Source of the DNA: Atkinsonella hypoxylon
Lineage: Eukaryota; Ascomycota; Sordariomycetes; Hypocreales; Clavicipitaceae
Assembly (NCBI GenBank): GCA_000729835.1
Contig: JFHB01000114.1
Span: forward strand, 1-64,000
Reading direction: 5' to 3'
DNA: 64,000 bases
Shown: positions 19,574-31,241 of the stretch, piece by piece
Layout: each line of letters starts with the position of its first letter
Position numbering within the stretch: position 1 is the first letter of the stretch
Position numbers and translations under genes: made by a program
Notes under the pieces: generated by a model
Told to the model about the DNA's origin: nothing
Seen by the model: only the letters and a program-made list of their open reading frames with translations
Databases searched by the model: none

Positions 19574-22437
19574 ATGGTTGATCAGTCGAAAGACGCTCAG
19601 GCCCAAATCCAGGAGCTGCAGGAGAAAATCAAGCAGCTCCAGGCTCAAGCCCCGCAGAAGAGCTCCTATGATACGTATCAGACTTCTTTGACCAGCCGTT
19701 ACTGCAGCAATGAGATGACCACCCTCTTCAGCCAGAGGTCTAGGCACTCTACCTGGCGTAAGCTTTGGCTAGGACTTGCTGAGGCCGAGGCGAGCTTAGG
19801 AATTGACGTGATTACGCCTGAGGCCCTTGATCAGATGAGAGCTCACCTCACCGTCAGCGACGAAGACTTTGAGACTGCGCGCATTGAAGAGAAGAGAAGA
19901 CGCCATGTAAGTCGGCTTGGTGTATCTGAAAATCCTTGAATAATCTATATGTGCTAACAGTAAATGAAATGATACAGGACGTTATGGCCGTAAGTCTCTT
20001 CTCCACTTCAACTCCAACTCATCTTTTATAGGAACTAACAATCAGGATAGCACGTCCACGCTTTTGGAATTGTTGCGCCTGCAGCAGCGGGTATCATTCA
20101 TCTGGGCAGTACATCATGCTTCGTGACCGACAATACCGAGCTGATTCTCATGCGGGATGCTCTTGATATCCTACGGAACAAGTTGGCCAAGGTGATCTCA
20201 AACTTGGCAGCCTTTGCCAACCAGTGGAAGTGTAAGACTCCTGCCTCTTCTTTCTTGACCGCTCTGCCAAAGAAATTTGAGAAGACCTAACTGACTAGCT
20301 GCATATAGCCGAGCCAACATTGGCCTACACTCATTTCCAGAGTGCTCAGTAAGTTTTCCATCTTCACAAGTTTTAAAAACATCCTCCTTACCAGAACTCG
20401 CACTTGGGTCGAGGGTAAGTAAAAATCATGCTGAAGTGCTGACATGTTCCTAGGCCCATTACCGTTGGACGCCGCGGTAAGCTCATCAAGTTTCCCAAGC
20501 CGTAACTGACGTACTGTTTTCTAACAAGCCTAGCGGCTCAATGGGCCCAGGATCTAATGATGGACTTGGAAGCCCTTGAGGCTGTTCGCAGCGGCCTCAA
20601 GTTCCGAGGGGCACAAGGTGCGCTCAGCAGTTTCTCTCTCGCCAATTTCAACCATGTAACAATTGATAGGTACAACTGGAACTCAGGCCAGTTTCTTGGA
20701 AATGTTTGTATTCTTATGCCTCAAGGGCAACCCGGAAACTATCCCACGAATATAGTGAACTTTGACTAACACCTTTGTTCGCAGTTTCCAAGGCAATCAT
20801 GCCAAGTGTGACAAGCTCAACGAACTTCTGTGTGAAAAGTTTGGCTTCCCTTCGTGCTACGTGAGTCGTCATCCGGACACGAGTCATAGCTCAGTCACTT
20901 GAATTAATCTGCTGACTCTTACTAGGATATTTCGACCCAGACATAGTGAGTCATTGATACGCAAGAGTTGATCTTACAGGATCTTACTAACCTACCGGGG
21001 AAGCACACGCAAAGTCGACTTGATTGTTGCAAACGCAGTCGCGGGCCTGGCGGCCAGTGCCCATAAGATTTGTTCCGACATCCGGTTGCTCGCGAGCAAT
21101 AAGGAAATCGAAGAGCCAAAAGAGGCTAGCCAAATTGGATCATCAGGCAAGTCTTGATTTTTTTTTTTTGTCAATGTCCGTGCGAAGACATGAATCAAAA
21201 GAGTGCTAACAACTTCCAGCTATGCCGTACAAGAGAAATCCGGCAAGTCTTTTCTCCTTGAATGTCTTTTCGATTGCTCCGTTTTTCTCGCCTTGATTTG
21301 GGAGTTTTGGTGACGTCTCTGCTGGCCGTTTTATCGGCTCCTCCCCACCCCCTTTAACCTTTGCCGACTCTCCTATTTCCCATTTCCTTTTGTCCTTCTG
21401 CCTTCTGCCCTCTGTCTTTTTTTTTTTCTCTTATCTTTGCCTATGCTATCATCTCCTTTCTCCGTTATGAAGCTTCTTGTTGACGATACCACTTCCTTTA
21501 TAGGCGCACTGCTAACTGCTTTGTTAGATGAGGAGCGAGCGAATCTGCTCACTGTCGCGCGCGTTGATGGCCAAGCCAGCAAGCTTTGCCAACACACTGT
21601 CCACGCAGTGGTTTGAGAGGACTCTCGACGACTCCGCCATCAGACGTGAGTTTTTCCCTCATTTGTAGAAAGCTAGACATTGGCAAGAGCAGACTCTTCT
21701 CAATAATACCTGTTCTCGGCATAATGCAAGCCGAACTTGTTGGTATACAGCTGACATCAAACAGGAATTGACATCCCAGAGATGTTCCTTTTGGCCGATG
21801 CCATTCTGATTGGACTAGATAATGTGTCGGACGGCTTTGTAGTCTATCCGAAACGCATCCGCAGCCGCTTCCTGGAGGAGCTGCCTTTCATGGTTACAGA
21901 AACCGTACGCCTTCTCATCCGTCATGACACTATTCTTCTCTTGTGGTGAAAAACACGTAGAATGTCTCCAAGAGAAGCTTAACGTATGTCTGCTGACGAT
22001 GAACAGATTATCATGAAGCTTGTGGCCAAGGGTGCTTCGAGGCAAGAGTGAGTATGTCATGGTAGTAGTGGTGGCTTGTACTAACTCGGTCAGGGCGCAC
22101 GAGGAAATTCGAATCCTCTCCGTTCAAGCAGCAAGCACTGTAAAGGACGAGGTTTGTTTGAAGTACCCTGTCATACTTGTGGCCGGCACTTGAGCAACTA
22201 CCGTGCTAATCACGTTCACAGGGCAAGTCAAATGACCTTATCGAGCGCATGCGCAACAACGAGTACTTTAAGCCTATTTGGGGTGAACTCGACTCCATGC
22301 TCCAGCCCGAGCTGTACATCGGCCGCAGTGTCGAGATTGTCGACAAGTACTGCGGTGCTGGAGGTGTTGTGGAAAAGGCTCTTGCGCCGTACCAGAAGTA
22401 CATTCTTGAGTCTACCACGGCGCAGCTCAACGTCTAA
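19574..22437 (+). CDS. ADE13: Adenylosuccinate lyase
   Basis: This enzyme cleaves SAICAR to AICAR and adenylosuccinate to AMP in purine biosynthesis, as a cytosolic homotetramer. Sixteen exons assemble into 513 residues (yeast 482): 19574-19906, 19978-19989, 20051-20231, 20309-20348, 20454-20476, 20534-20617, 20670-20703, 20785-20860, 20926-20945, 21004-21146, 21220-21242, 21528-21645, 21765-21904, 22007-22047, 22094-22151 and 22222-22437. The joins keep one frame and recover family blocks: TSRYCSNEMT, HLGSTSCFVTDN, THFQSAQPITVGRR, TTGTQASFL and the fumarase/aspartase signature GSSAMPYKRNP. The introns after exons 10 and 11 have GC rather than GT donors (GGCAAGTCTT in both). Exon 2 is only 12 nt (DVMA). 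An N-terminal coiled-coil-like extension of about 30 residues precedes the yeast start. The identity is firm; small exon edges could shift by a few bases. Confidence 0.92.
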
Positions 22438-24663
22438 ACGGGCCGGTTCGGGTTGGTAGAGATCATTTAGGTAACCGAAGAGCAGTTTTGGGTCTCGTCC
22501 GTACCCTGGGCATTTGTTATAACGATCAAAATATACTAGGTGGCTAGTGCCTCCACAACTGATTCACGCGGGAAAGACGGCTGTAGCAGGCTGTGGGGAG
22601 AAAGCCATGTGTAGCTCTCTTTGACGGCCTGCGAAGGTCATTGGGCTGCTGCGCCAGATCTTTCCAGCCGCTGCCGCGCTGCAGCGGTGTTGGATGTGTA
22701 GATATGTAGATATGTAGGAGCGTGAGTGGGCGGCAAGTGCGAGTGCGAGTGTGTATGTGTGTGGTGGTCTCACGGTCTCTGCAAAGTAGGAGGCTCCGAA
22801 TCGCTTCCGTGAGGGGAGTGGTTATCGGGGCCAGCAAGGCCGGGACCTGAGTAGTTAGTTATGCTTTGGATGGGGAAAAAAAAAAAAAAAACAAGAAAAG
22901 AGCATGATGTATTCCGTACTAGCCCGCATAGATACTATGAGTTCAGATATTCTATGTTGGGTTGCCACATTGGAAGTATGAGGGTTCTGGAGTCATTAAT
23001 CTGGCGATATGAGAAACTATGTTTCACTTACTGCAATCGGTGTAGTATATTGTGGACTATTCCGTATATGGCGTCACAGGGCCTTGCCTCGGTAGAGGTG
23101 AGAAGATAGCCAGGGTCCAAATAGACTTGAGCACTGGGGATAAGTATTTGCGGGTCGTAGCGGGGTCTAATGGGTCTAATTTCCGTATACGGAATAGTAT
23201 GCGTATTGATGATCTATCAATTGATATATACCATAACTATTCCGTATTCCGTACGGAGTACATAAAGAAAGATTGGACTCGTTCGGGCCCGTAAATGCTA
23301 CTAGTACTTACCTACCGGCGCGTATTCCGTACCTGTACAAGGCATTATCGTACAGCTCACCCCCCAGAAACCGCGGCAGTTGTCAGCTGTGAGTATTCGG
23401 AGGCGAAAAGAGAATACAAGGATGCATCAGTCACAAAACGGGGGAGAGGAGCGAGCGGGCGCCCTCAGTACAAAGAGCTGTTAGAAACCCAAAATCGAGA
23501 CACACAGCATCCTAGCGCGGCGATGCAGAGAAGGATGCCGAGTGCCGTCCGAGAAGTTGTGGGCCTTGCTTGATCCCCCATTGCGGCATACCTCGGCGTT
23601 AACTAACTATTTGGTTGCTGCTTTTATGAGGCTTCATTATATCATCCAGCGTATGATGTAAACTATAGGCTTGGTACTCTCTGTATCAGACGTATAATAT
23701 GAGTATCACTGTTGTGTCTGGCATTACATCTCCATTCATCTATGTCCTTTTTATGACATGTAAAGATGTAGAATACATAAGATAATACAAGTTGGAAAGC
23801 GCTTTTTGCCTCAGAGTTCCTTTAATATTGCATTATGGCTGCATATTTCGTTCTTCTACCTAAAACAAGTTTCTTAGTCTTAAAGACGCACGCAGATTAG
23901 GCATGTCTGTGGTTGATATTGCTCCATCATGACCCATCAGATAGATAGATATCCGACAAAAATGTATCGGTATGTCTATATTCAATAAAAAAGACCAGGG
24001 TTATTTATGCGTTAATTAGCCGGTCTGAGCATCGGGCACAATCTACGCGAAGACGTGGTGTAAAAAAAGCTCACGTAGTGAGTGGCTCATGTCAGGAAGT
24101 CCCAATTTTAACCACTACACTAATCCCAAGTTTCTGGGAAGACTCTTCCACAATATTCCGTAGTATATGTGTCATGCCAAGTGGTCTAAGACAGGAATAA
24201 ATAGCCCCATCGTGATCTCGATCAACTTTGCCTGCTAAACATTAGGTTAACGGGCACGGGAAGGTGTTTGGATTTCTAAAAACTCCTAGTCACCGACGAA
24301 GAGACGGTCAAATTGATTTTAGCAAGAGATGTATTATTAATAATTGTTCGACTATTTGGCCCGTTCAACATGACCATAAACAGTGGCCCAGCGAGATCCC
24401 AAGTCACCCCGTGTAGATTTCGTTTCCAGCCACCGCCCTTCCACGTCCTCTGCAACCGCCGAAGACAGCACGTCGATCGGTATACTCATATTAACAAGTG
24501 ACTTGAAAGAAAAAAAAAATTAAATGTACTTGAAGCTCCTCTCCTTTCCCCCCCCCCTTTGACTCATGGCGGATACCCCCTCGTTTCAATGCTCACACAT
24601 CGGCAGAGACCGAGTTTGTGACAAATTCAGTCTCGTCATGAGCGGGGTGCCATCTGAAGTAAT
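22438..24663. other. Gene-poor region with clustered palindromic motifs
   Basis: No supported gene. An A-run lies at 22875-22890. Between 23058 and 23331 the 9-mers TATTCCGTA and TACGGAGTA or their complements occur six times, including the perfect palindrome TTCCGTATACGGAA at 23181-23194. The hydrophobin 3' flank occupies the right end. Confidence 0.5.
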
Positions 24664-25016
24664 TTAGGTCTTGATGCAGTTCAAGCCCAGGTTGATGAAT
24701 CCATACTGCGGAATTTCACGTCAGTAGACGTGCAAGCTTGAGGCACACAAAGGGCGACGGATGGATAGTTATTTACCTGAGGAGCAGAATTGCAGCAGTA
24801 AGAGTTGGGACTGCAATTTTCACCTAGAAAGGCGACATCGCAAAGGAGCTCTCCAATCCAGTTCGTGCCGAGGGAATTTTGGCAGCAGACCGCATGAGGG
24901 TGCTCGTCGTTGCAACTGCCGGGGCTCTCCTCGAAGTCATGGGTGTTGTCTTCGTTGTTAGTGGGCGCGGCCGCAACGACAGCGGCAAGAACGGCGATGG
25001 CAGCAATGAACTTCAT
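24664..25016 (-). CDS. Hydrophobin, class I-like
   Basis: Hydrophobins are secreted amphipathic proteins that coat spores and aerial hyphae and aid surface attachment. Two exons, 25016-24777 and 24705-24664, give 93 residues. A signal peptide (MKFIAAIAVLAAVVAAAP) is followed by eight cysteines spaced C-x8-CC-x13-C-x8-C-x5-CC-x14-C. The eighth cysteine lies in exon 2 (YGFINLGLNCIKT), so splicing is needed to complete the pattern. Reading through the intron instead gives an unrelated tail. The x5 spacing before the second CC and the variable loops fit class I better than class II, although the C3-C4 loop is short. The intron has a GTAAAT donor and a CTGAC branch point. It is an isolated gene in a non-coding neighbourhood. 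Confidence 0.88.
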
Positions 25017-26451
25017 TTTGGCTGGTGAGGGATGAAAGATTGGGTTTTTTCTTTCTTTTTCTGTTGGAGAGAAGAATGAGAAGAGGTATTTATTTTTGCT
25101 GATTGAAGGCTGATGGTATGGAAAGTAAGATTGTCGGACGAGAGGTAGAATATCGTGGGCTTTATATATTCCCTCAGGTCTGGTACAGAAGTAACTATAC
25201 GACACGGACAAACGATGTGAGCTGACTGATGGGTTGTTCACGCGCGCGATTGCTCCGTACTCCGTACAGAGTCATCGGCCGAGGATTCTCATGGGCCTAG
25301 CCAGCGGTCTTGCCATCCTGGCAGATGAAGACATTGCCGTGTACGGAATAGTCACGAGAAAATCCTGACTCCAGGGGTGTGTGTGGAAGCACTTCGTCTT
25401 CCTTTGTCCTCCAATAACTAACTAATAGTTAGTCCCTTGTCGAAGTCACCCTGTGGGATCGACGTGAACACTGATGCCTTCGGCCATGCACCCCGGGGGG
25501 GGGGGTAGAGATCTCCATGATTTGTCCATCGGCCGTGGAATTCGTCTTAACTTGAACACCCCATGCCACGGTACTGTGACCAACTGTAAGCCAGATTCCC
25601 GACAACTGTACATGTAGAGGGTACATCCTAGACTTCCTATAGGGATGGAGAAAGCAAGATACATCAAGGCGATTGGCGAGCTAGGGCCATTCGGTAACGA
25701 TCTCCGAGCCTCCTAGTCATAATAGAGAGAGATTACGGAGCAAGGCGTAGCCTCAATTTGAAACAGCCCGAGCGGAAGATGCTAGATCTTGTGCCAGCGG
25801 AGGGAGATATGCCCGTGCAAAGGCCGAAAGAAAGTTGGTAAATCTAAATCACGGACCGATCGGATGCCGAGCTGGCTTCAGCCCCGTAAGCCCCTGCCTG
25901 GCTCTGGCGAGACGGGACGAAAAATATTCAGAGCCATTTCCATGACGCCTCAAGACGAAGAGGCTCTGAATAAGGCGAAGTCAAACACGTCTGCTCGGAG
26001 CAAATCTTTTCAGCCTTGGCAGCACCGACCGAGCCGTCTGCATAATCTAATCTGCCTTGCGCGCTTTGGCTCCTTGGTCCGGCTGTGCGTCTTGTAGCAT
26101 TTTGGATTAATTTATGTTCGTTGGCGTAGGGTGGACTTTGGGCCACGGACTGAATCATGCATTAGATATCACATGCGTACCTGATTCCATTGATGAAGAG
26201 TTCCTGCTTAAACAAGGTTTGCGTGCAACCCTGACGCCCTCCTTGGTTCCCGGCGCCAACAGAGAAAAGAGGTGAGACATTATGATAAGGAGTGAGACAG
26301 CAGGAGCACTGACGCAACCCATTAATATTGGAAACTTGTGGCAGAACCAAAACTAAAAAAAAAAGTATTGGAAGCCAAGTGTAGCAAGTAGCATTGTTTG
26401 CGGACCACAGCTGCATACTGTGGAAAAAAAAAAGTCTGTTGCAAAACGAAT
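25017..26451. other. Intergenic, hydrophobin promoter side
   Basis: It contains the hydrophobin 5' region, TACTCCGTA at 25258, TACGGAATA at 25342 and a G-run at 25495-25505. Frames here are short and featureless. No gene. Confidence 0.4.
26443..26446 (-). terminator. Pol III terminator of tRNA-Leu
   Basis: A run of four T on the minus strand lies 5 bp beyond the tRNA 3' end. A longer T-run backs it up at 26424-26433. Confidence 0.6.
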
Positions 26452-26564
26452 GACACCTGAGGGATTCGAACCCTCGCCTATTACTAGACCGCGAATAGGG
26501 AACGATCAGACGTATCGGATCGAATGCCTGAACACGGCGCCTTAGACCACTCGGCCAAAGTGCC
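26452..26564 (-). tRNA. tRNA-Leu (CAG) with intron
   Basis: Read on the minus strand, the gene folds into a type II tRNA. The acceptor GGCACTT pairs with AGGTGTC (with G-U pairs), the D stem is GCC/GGC, the anticodon stem CCGTG pairs with CGCGG, a long variable arm follows, and the T arm is GAGGGTTCGAATCCCTC. The anticodon CAG is at 26530-26528. A roughly 32-nt intron (about 26526-26495) sits one base 3' of the anticodon, the canonical position for tRNA introns cut by the Sen endonuclease. The B box is GGTTCGAATCC. The length of 113 nt includes the intron. Confidence 0.92.
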
Positions 26565-29500
26565 TCTCGGTTGCTGATTGAAGGAACTTCTTAAAGAATG
26601 CTAAACAGGCTCTTATCATTAGACAATTTTCGACGCAAACACAGTATACGCTAGTCCCGGAACGGAAAGGTACCTTTTCATATTGTTCCTATGCAAAGTG
26701 ACCTCCCTCCTACTTGATTAAATTCAATCAATGCTCATGTTTCAAGTGTTCAACATTATCAGTCCAAAAGCAAGGACCTGTCATTTCGATCGAAGCCTAC
26801 GGGGTATCTATTTCTTCCTTTGTCACCTCAATCACTTCTCGCTAATTTGCGCCTCGCAACCTTCTGCTCAGCCTGTGCTTATTTCCCCTTTCCGCCGCCC
26901 AAATGTCCACGAATCTCTCTGCGTCTCGCCCTGGCCCTGCCAGGTTCAATGGCAAATAGGCCATCAGAGGATCGAACTGGGACCTGCGTCTGCCGGCCAA
27001 GGAATCGCTGACAATACTATGACGATGGGGGTGCCGTTCCCCATTCTCCCGCTCAGACGGAAGGGAATCCTAGGAATGTCTTAAGGCAAGATTACACAGC
27101 ATCCAAAGCTACTCATATGACTCGTGCGCCTCTTCGTCACAATATCGGTCAGTTCGCCGAGTTGCCCCTGAGAGAAAGATTCCTTGTCTCTCGGTACTTA
27201 ACATCCGGCCGAAATGCGGCAGTCAAGACGCCACAGGGTGGTTACCAGCCAAGACGCTTGCCAATTACACGGGAGTGGTACGGAGTAGTAGGCGCTTAAG
27301 ACGTCCCTATAAACTTCTACATGTTACAAGCCCTTCAAGGTGACCAATGGTTGGCTTCCTCTACTGTGATTGTCTCACCTGCTTACTTCTTTAATTCGTG
27401 CTTTCGAATGCGGAGCAAGACCGCGCACCGTTTCGTAGCCCTTCGGCCAAGCTCGACTTTCGAGCTCAAGTTTTCCGCCACTGGAAGGCTTGTGTCTGGC
27501 AGAGAGGTTGGGCCAGGTGAGAATATGGTTACGTAGGTATCTCGTGCCAAAACAGGCATTTTCAGACTCGGCGATGTGCTTTCAATGGATTATGCAGCAG
27601 TAGGACCAATAATATCCTGCTTTATAATAGCCATGAGCACATGCAACTCGGGGTCTCGCTTTTGCTGATGCCTAGTTATTTCTCGGATTCACTAGCGTCC
27701 TAGATGCAATGCCTGTGGCCTCTTTGGCAGTCTGCCGCAAGATACGCTCTCGGCTTGGAATACTGTCAATCCCGGTGCTGGGGTCATAGAGCCTCGGGTA
27801 GTTGTGCAAATTTGTTCGGACAGGGCGGACCAGAGAATACTTCTTCCAGATCTCAAAGTCGTTGAACATGTCCCTGCCCTTGGTATTGATTGGTTCAAGT
27901 GAAATAGGGTCGTCTGCGTCGCTCCGATTCTACAGAGTCGAGTGAATGAGTTTTGCAACCTCCTCTACCGTTGCGACCCAGTCCGAGTGGCCTAGTCGAG
28001 TCATCGAGTTGGTGATAACCGAAAGGATTTACATGGACTTATGATTGAACCTACCACATGCAGCTTTGGGGCAGCTTCATGCCTTATCGAAACTAGTGTC
28101 ATCAACTCTCTCAGTCAACTATCTTACACCTTCTTTCAGAAAAGCCTAGAATATTCGTGAAATTCCCTGGTATACTGGTTATCCTCGCCGATATTCATAA
28201 GCGTCCGTGTACAGGCTCCGAGTCCCAAGATTATCAATAAACGTTTCACATTGTAACCGAAGCAATGTGCAAAAGCACCAACGTCTTCTGCTTTCCGCCT
28301 GTCGTGTGTGACCACCGTTGAAAATCCTGGCAGTTACTCAGTAAATGACCAACTAGATTTTCTTGATCGATGCATTTACCAAAGTAGAAATACACGTCGT
28401 GCAAAATCGAGAGCAAGAAGTCTGACCCTATACCTTGAATTGTTTTAGCGTTTGCGCGCTCAGTACAGCTTAGACATGGAAAGTATTTCAGAACTCGTCT
28501 GATCTTGAACCTTGCACGAGTCCGAGAAAAGAATGTCACACTCTTCCAGGCCAAATCTACCTGTAACTCAGTCTGCGCGTCGACCATGCCAACCCCGATG
28601 AATACCCCTTCTCCCGTGGACGTCATCTACGATCAGAAGCACTGGCCCCTTGCTCGGCGGCTTTCGCACACAGATGCTCGGCAACGGCTTTGGGCACAGA
28701 CGCAAAGATAGTTTTCATCGATGATTCATTGAATGGAACATAAAGCCGTGTATAATGGGAAAAAAATCAAGTGTTCTAATTCTCCTGGAGCCCAAACGTG
28801 ACGAGATACTCCAGATTAGATGCGGCCAGCAGTATGACAATCTTCCGCCTCTCCATGAACTCGCTTTGACAGATGCCTATGAAAATGGACCACATAGAAA
28901 TTCCGAAACAAAGACGTCCAGTTCTCCGATTGTGCAATTGAAATACTTTATGCCTTTCTGATAGTAAAGATAATGTGCTTTTCGGCAGCTCGCAGCTCGT
29001 TGACGAGTGAGACCGTCCATGGTGAGAATTACGAAGTAGCCGTCTCGGATAATGAAGATGATATGTATCAGTCAGAGACCTAAGTGTCTGCAACCTTTAC
29101 GAACGGGACATGTTTTACTCGCTGGACTCACCACTGAAGCGCTGAAATGAAGGGTCTTGAGAGAAAGACTTGAAGCTTCATGACACAATGGAATATTATT
29201 CTCCGGGCTGTTCTTCGTTCCATATGTCTTGCTTGAGTCCCAAGCAAATTTCTTGTTGAAAATACACTCATCCACTATCCATCTGGCGGTTCTCGTCATG
29301 CATGGAGTATATCATCTCGACTTCCCACACCATCGTAAAAAATTCGCCAGCCTCCTCGCCCTGCATGTACTGCTTGCTTGGTGTCTTCCGAAACTGGGTT
29401 CCCACCTTTGCGGGATATTATTGTGCTTTTTTTGGGACATGCCGCAGGACTTCGCTACTTGAATCTCGTGCTTGCACTGTCCAACGTTCTGTAGCTAGCT

Positions 29501-30011
29501 TTCTCAGGCTTGCTCGCCGCGACAAATCGCGCAGATGAATCGTGTTGGCGGCTCCGAGGATTAAAAAGAGATCTTCGTCCTGTAAGGCATCACCGCGGCC
29601 TTCCTCGGCGCCTCATACTTCTCATGAATTACCCTCGCGCGTTTGGCCAATGGCTGACAGAAGACGAGATACGAAACCTCCGGTTCAAGCAAGACGGTCA
29701 GGTTGTTGAAGACGTCAAAGGCGGTGGGTGGGATTCAGGGTAGTATTGTCAAAATGGGTTGCTGGCCCGCCAGCTTTACAAGGCGGCTCATCTAGTTAAT
29801 TGTAATTGATCTATTAGAGTAGCAAGAGAGCATCGGTGAACATGGCGAGGGCAAGGGCCATGGCGGCACATTAGTTCACGTACAGTGTGAATGTGCACTG
29901 TGTGCGTGGCAGCTCATCATCTCCCAACACTTTGTATTTCATTCCCAGCCAAACGTCTGCTCACCTTACGTACCTTACCTCAGCTTGGACTGACCAGACC
30001 TGCAACTCGAT
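26565..30011. other. Gene-poor region with possible decayed coding sequence
   Basis: No intact gene. Short minus-strand frames at 27672-27958, 28246-28626, 28776-29093 and 29072-29299 read like protein fragments in different frames separated by stops. This could be a dead gene or transposon, but I cannot name the family. TACGGAGTA occurs at 27279. The right end, from about 29880, is the Nudix gene promoter. Confidence 0.4.
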
Positions 30012-30773
30012 ATGGCATCAGCCACCCTCACACAGTCTACTGGACGCCGGCCAGGGGTTGGAATTGCAAGCGTTGTCCTCAACCAAGACGACAGGGTTCT
30101 TGTAGGACTTCGTATCCAAAGCCATGGGTCTGGAAACTCTGGTACGTTTCGATTATGCAGTCGAGTCTTGCGTACGCGTTCCTTTACACCCTGGACGAAC
30201 AATGGTCTCAATAGAAGGCACTGACTTGACATCGCGACAGGAACCTGGCAGCTTCCGGGAGGCCATATCGAGTATGGCGAAAATACTTTCCAATGCGCAG
30301 AACGCGAGACAGAGGAAGAAACAGGTATCCAAGTACAAGCAGAAAAGATAGTAACCACCACCAACGATTGGTTTAAGGCAGAAGGCAAGCACTACATTAC
30401 TATCTATGTATTGTGCCGGATGAAAGACCCCGCAGTAGAACCTGAGGTATTTGACCTTTGATTTTGTCCCCGAGCTTCTTCGTTCATCAACTCAGTTCCA
30501 ACTGGATACTTGATGCCATCATTTGGGTAACGGTACATCAAGACACTAACGTCATGCTTCCTCTCTTCTTAGGTTCGGGAACCAGAGAAGTGCAACTTGT
30601 GGGAATGGAAGACGTGGGATCAATTGAGGGCTGAGGCGCCCGAGCGTCTCTTCCTGCCGTTGCGAAATTTATTGAAACAGGAAGCTGATCTGGAGGGATT
30701 GTTTAATTTCCGACAATTGAGCGATGCAGATGCTAGACGACGTGATGCAGGCTGGAACCGAGAGGTTCTCTGA
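30012..30773 (+). CDS. Nudix hydrolase, NUDT15-like
   Basis: Nudix enzymes hydrolyse nucleoside diphosphate derivatives, often to sanitise nucleotide pools. Exons 30012-30141, 30241-30446 and 30573-30773 encode 178 residues. The Nudix box is complete: the block from GGHIEYGEN to RETEEETGI contains the G-x5-E-x7-REUXEEXGU pattern with all metal-binding glutamates. Upstream, GRRPGVGIASVVLN and the LPGG turn, and downstream the KHYITIYVLC strand and EPEKCNLWEWKTWDQL, follow the order seen in NUDT15 (MTH2)-like proteins, which prefer oxidised or modified dNTPs. There is no targeting signal, so a cytosolic or nuclear location is likely. The natural substrate remains inferred. Confidence 0.88.
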
Positions 30774-31241
30774 GGTAGACGGTGCTTTTGCCCGTATGAA
30801 AGTCGATCGGTTTAGCAGGAGGAAATAACCCTGTTTTTATTCTTTTCGTATGGAGAAGACAAGGCTGGTGTAACTCTCATCGAGCAAGGCGTGTAAAATT
30901 TGTCTGGGCTCGGATTGGCAACTGTTGTAAATGCCAGACTGCTTACTATCAGATAGAGTGCTTGATAGCTGACTGGGAGCTCCCCGGAATGACGACACGC
31001 CAGATCAGATCAGACCACCCGTCAGTGCCCACCACCATACACTCCCGACCTTCGCCTTCACCTTTGATTCCGCGCCATGCACTTCCCCTAACGACCAGCA
31101 CCAGCGACAACGACAACGACAACGACAACGATAGGCCCATTGAGGCTTCATACTTTGACAACGCTTCGAGCGCGTCCGCTCCCCTGTGCTCATCCTCGTC
31201 AAATCATCCCGCCGCAGTAATCACGCCAGCATGCATGCGTC
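30774..31241. other. Intergenic between Nudix and UVRAG-like genes
   Basis: It includes the 5' flank of the next gene with tandem ACGACA units near 31103-31131. No gene. Confidence 0.45.
31103..31131. repeat. ACGACA hexanucleotide repeat
   Basis: About four to five units of a CGACAA-type repeat lie roughly 110 bp upstream of the UVRAG-like start. Confidence 0.75.
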
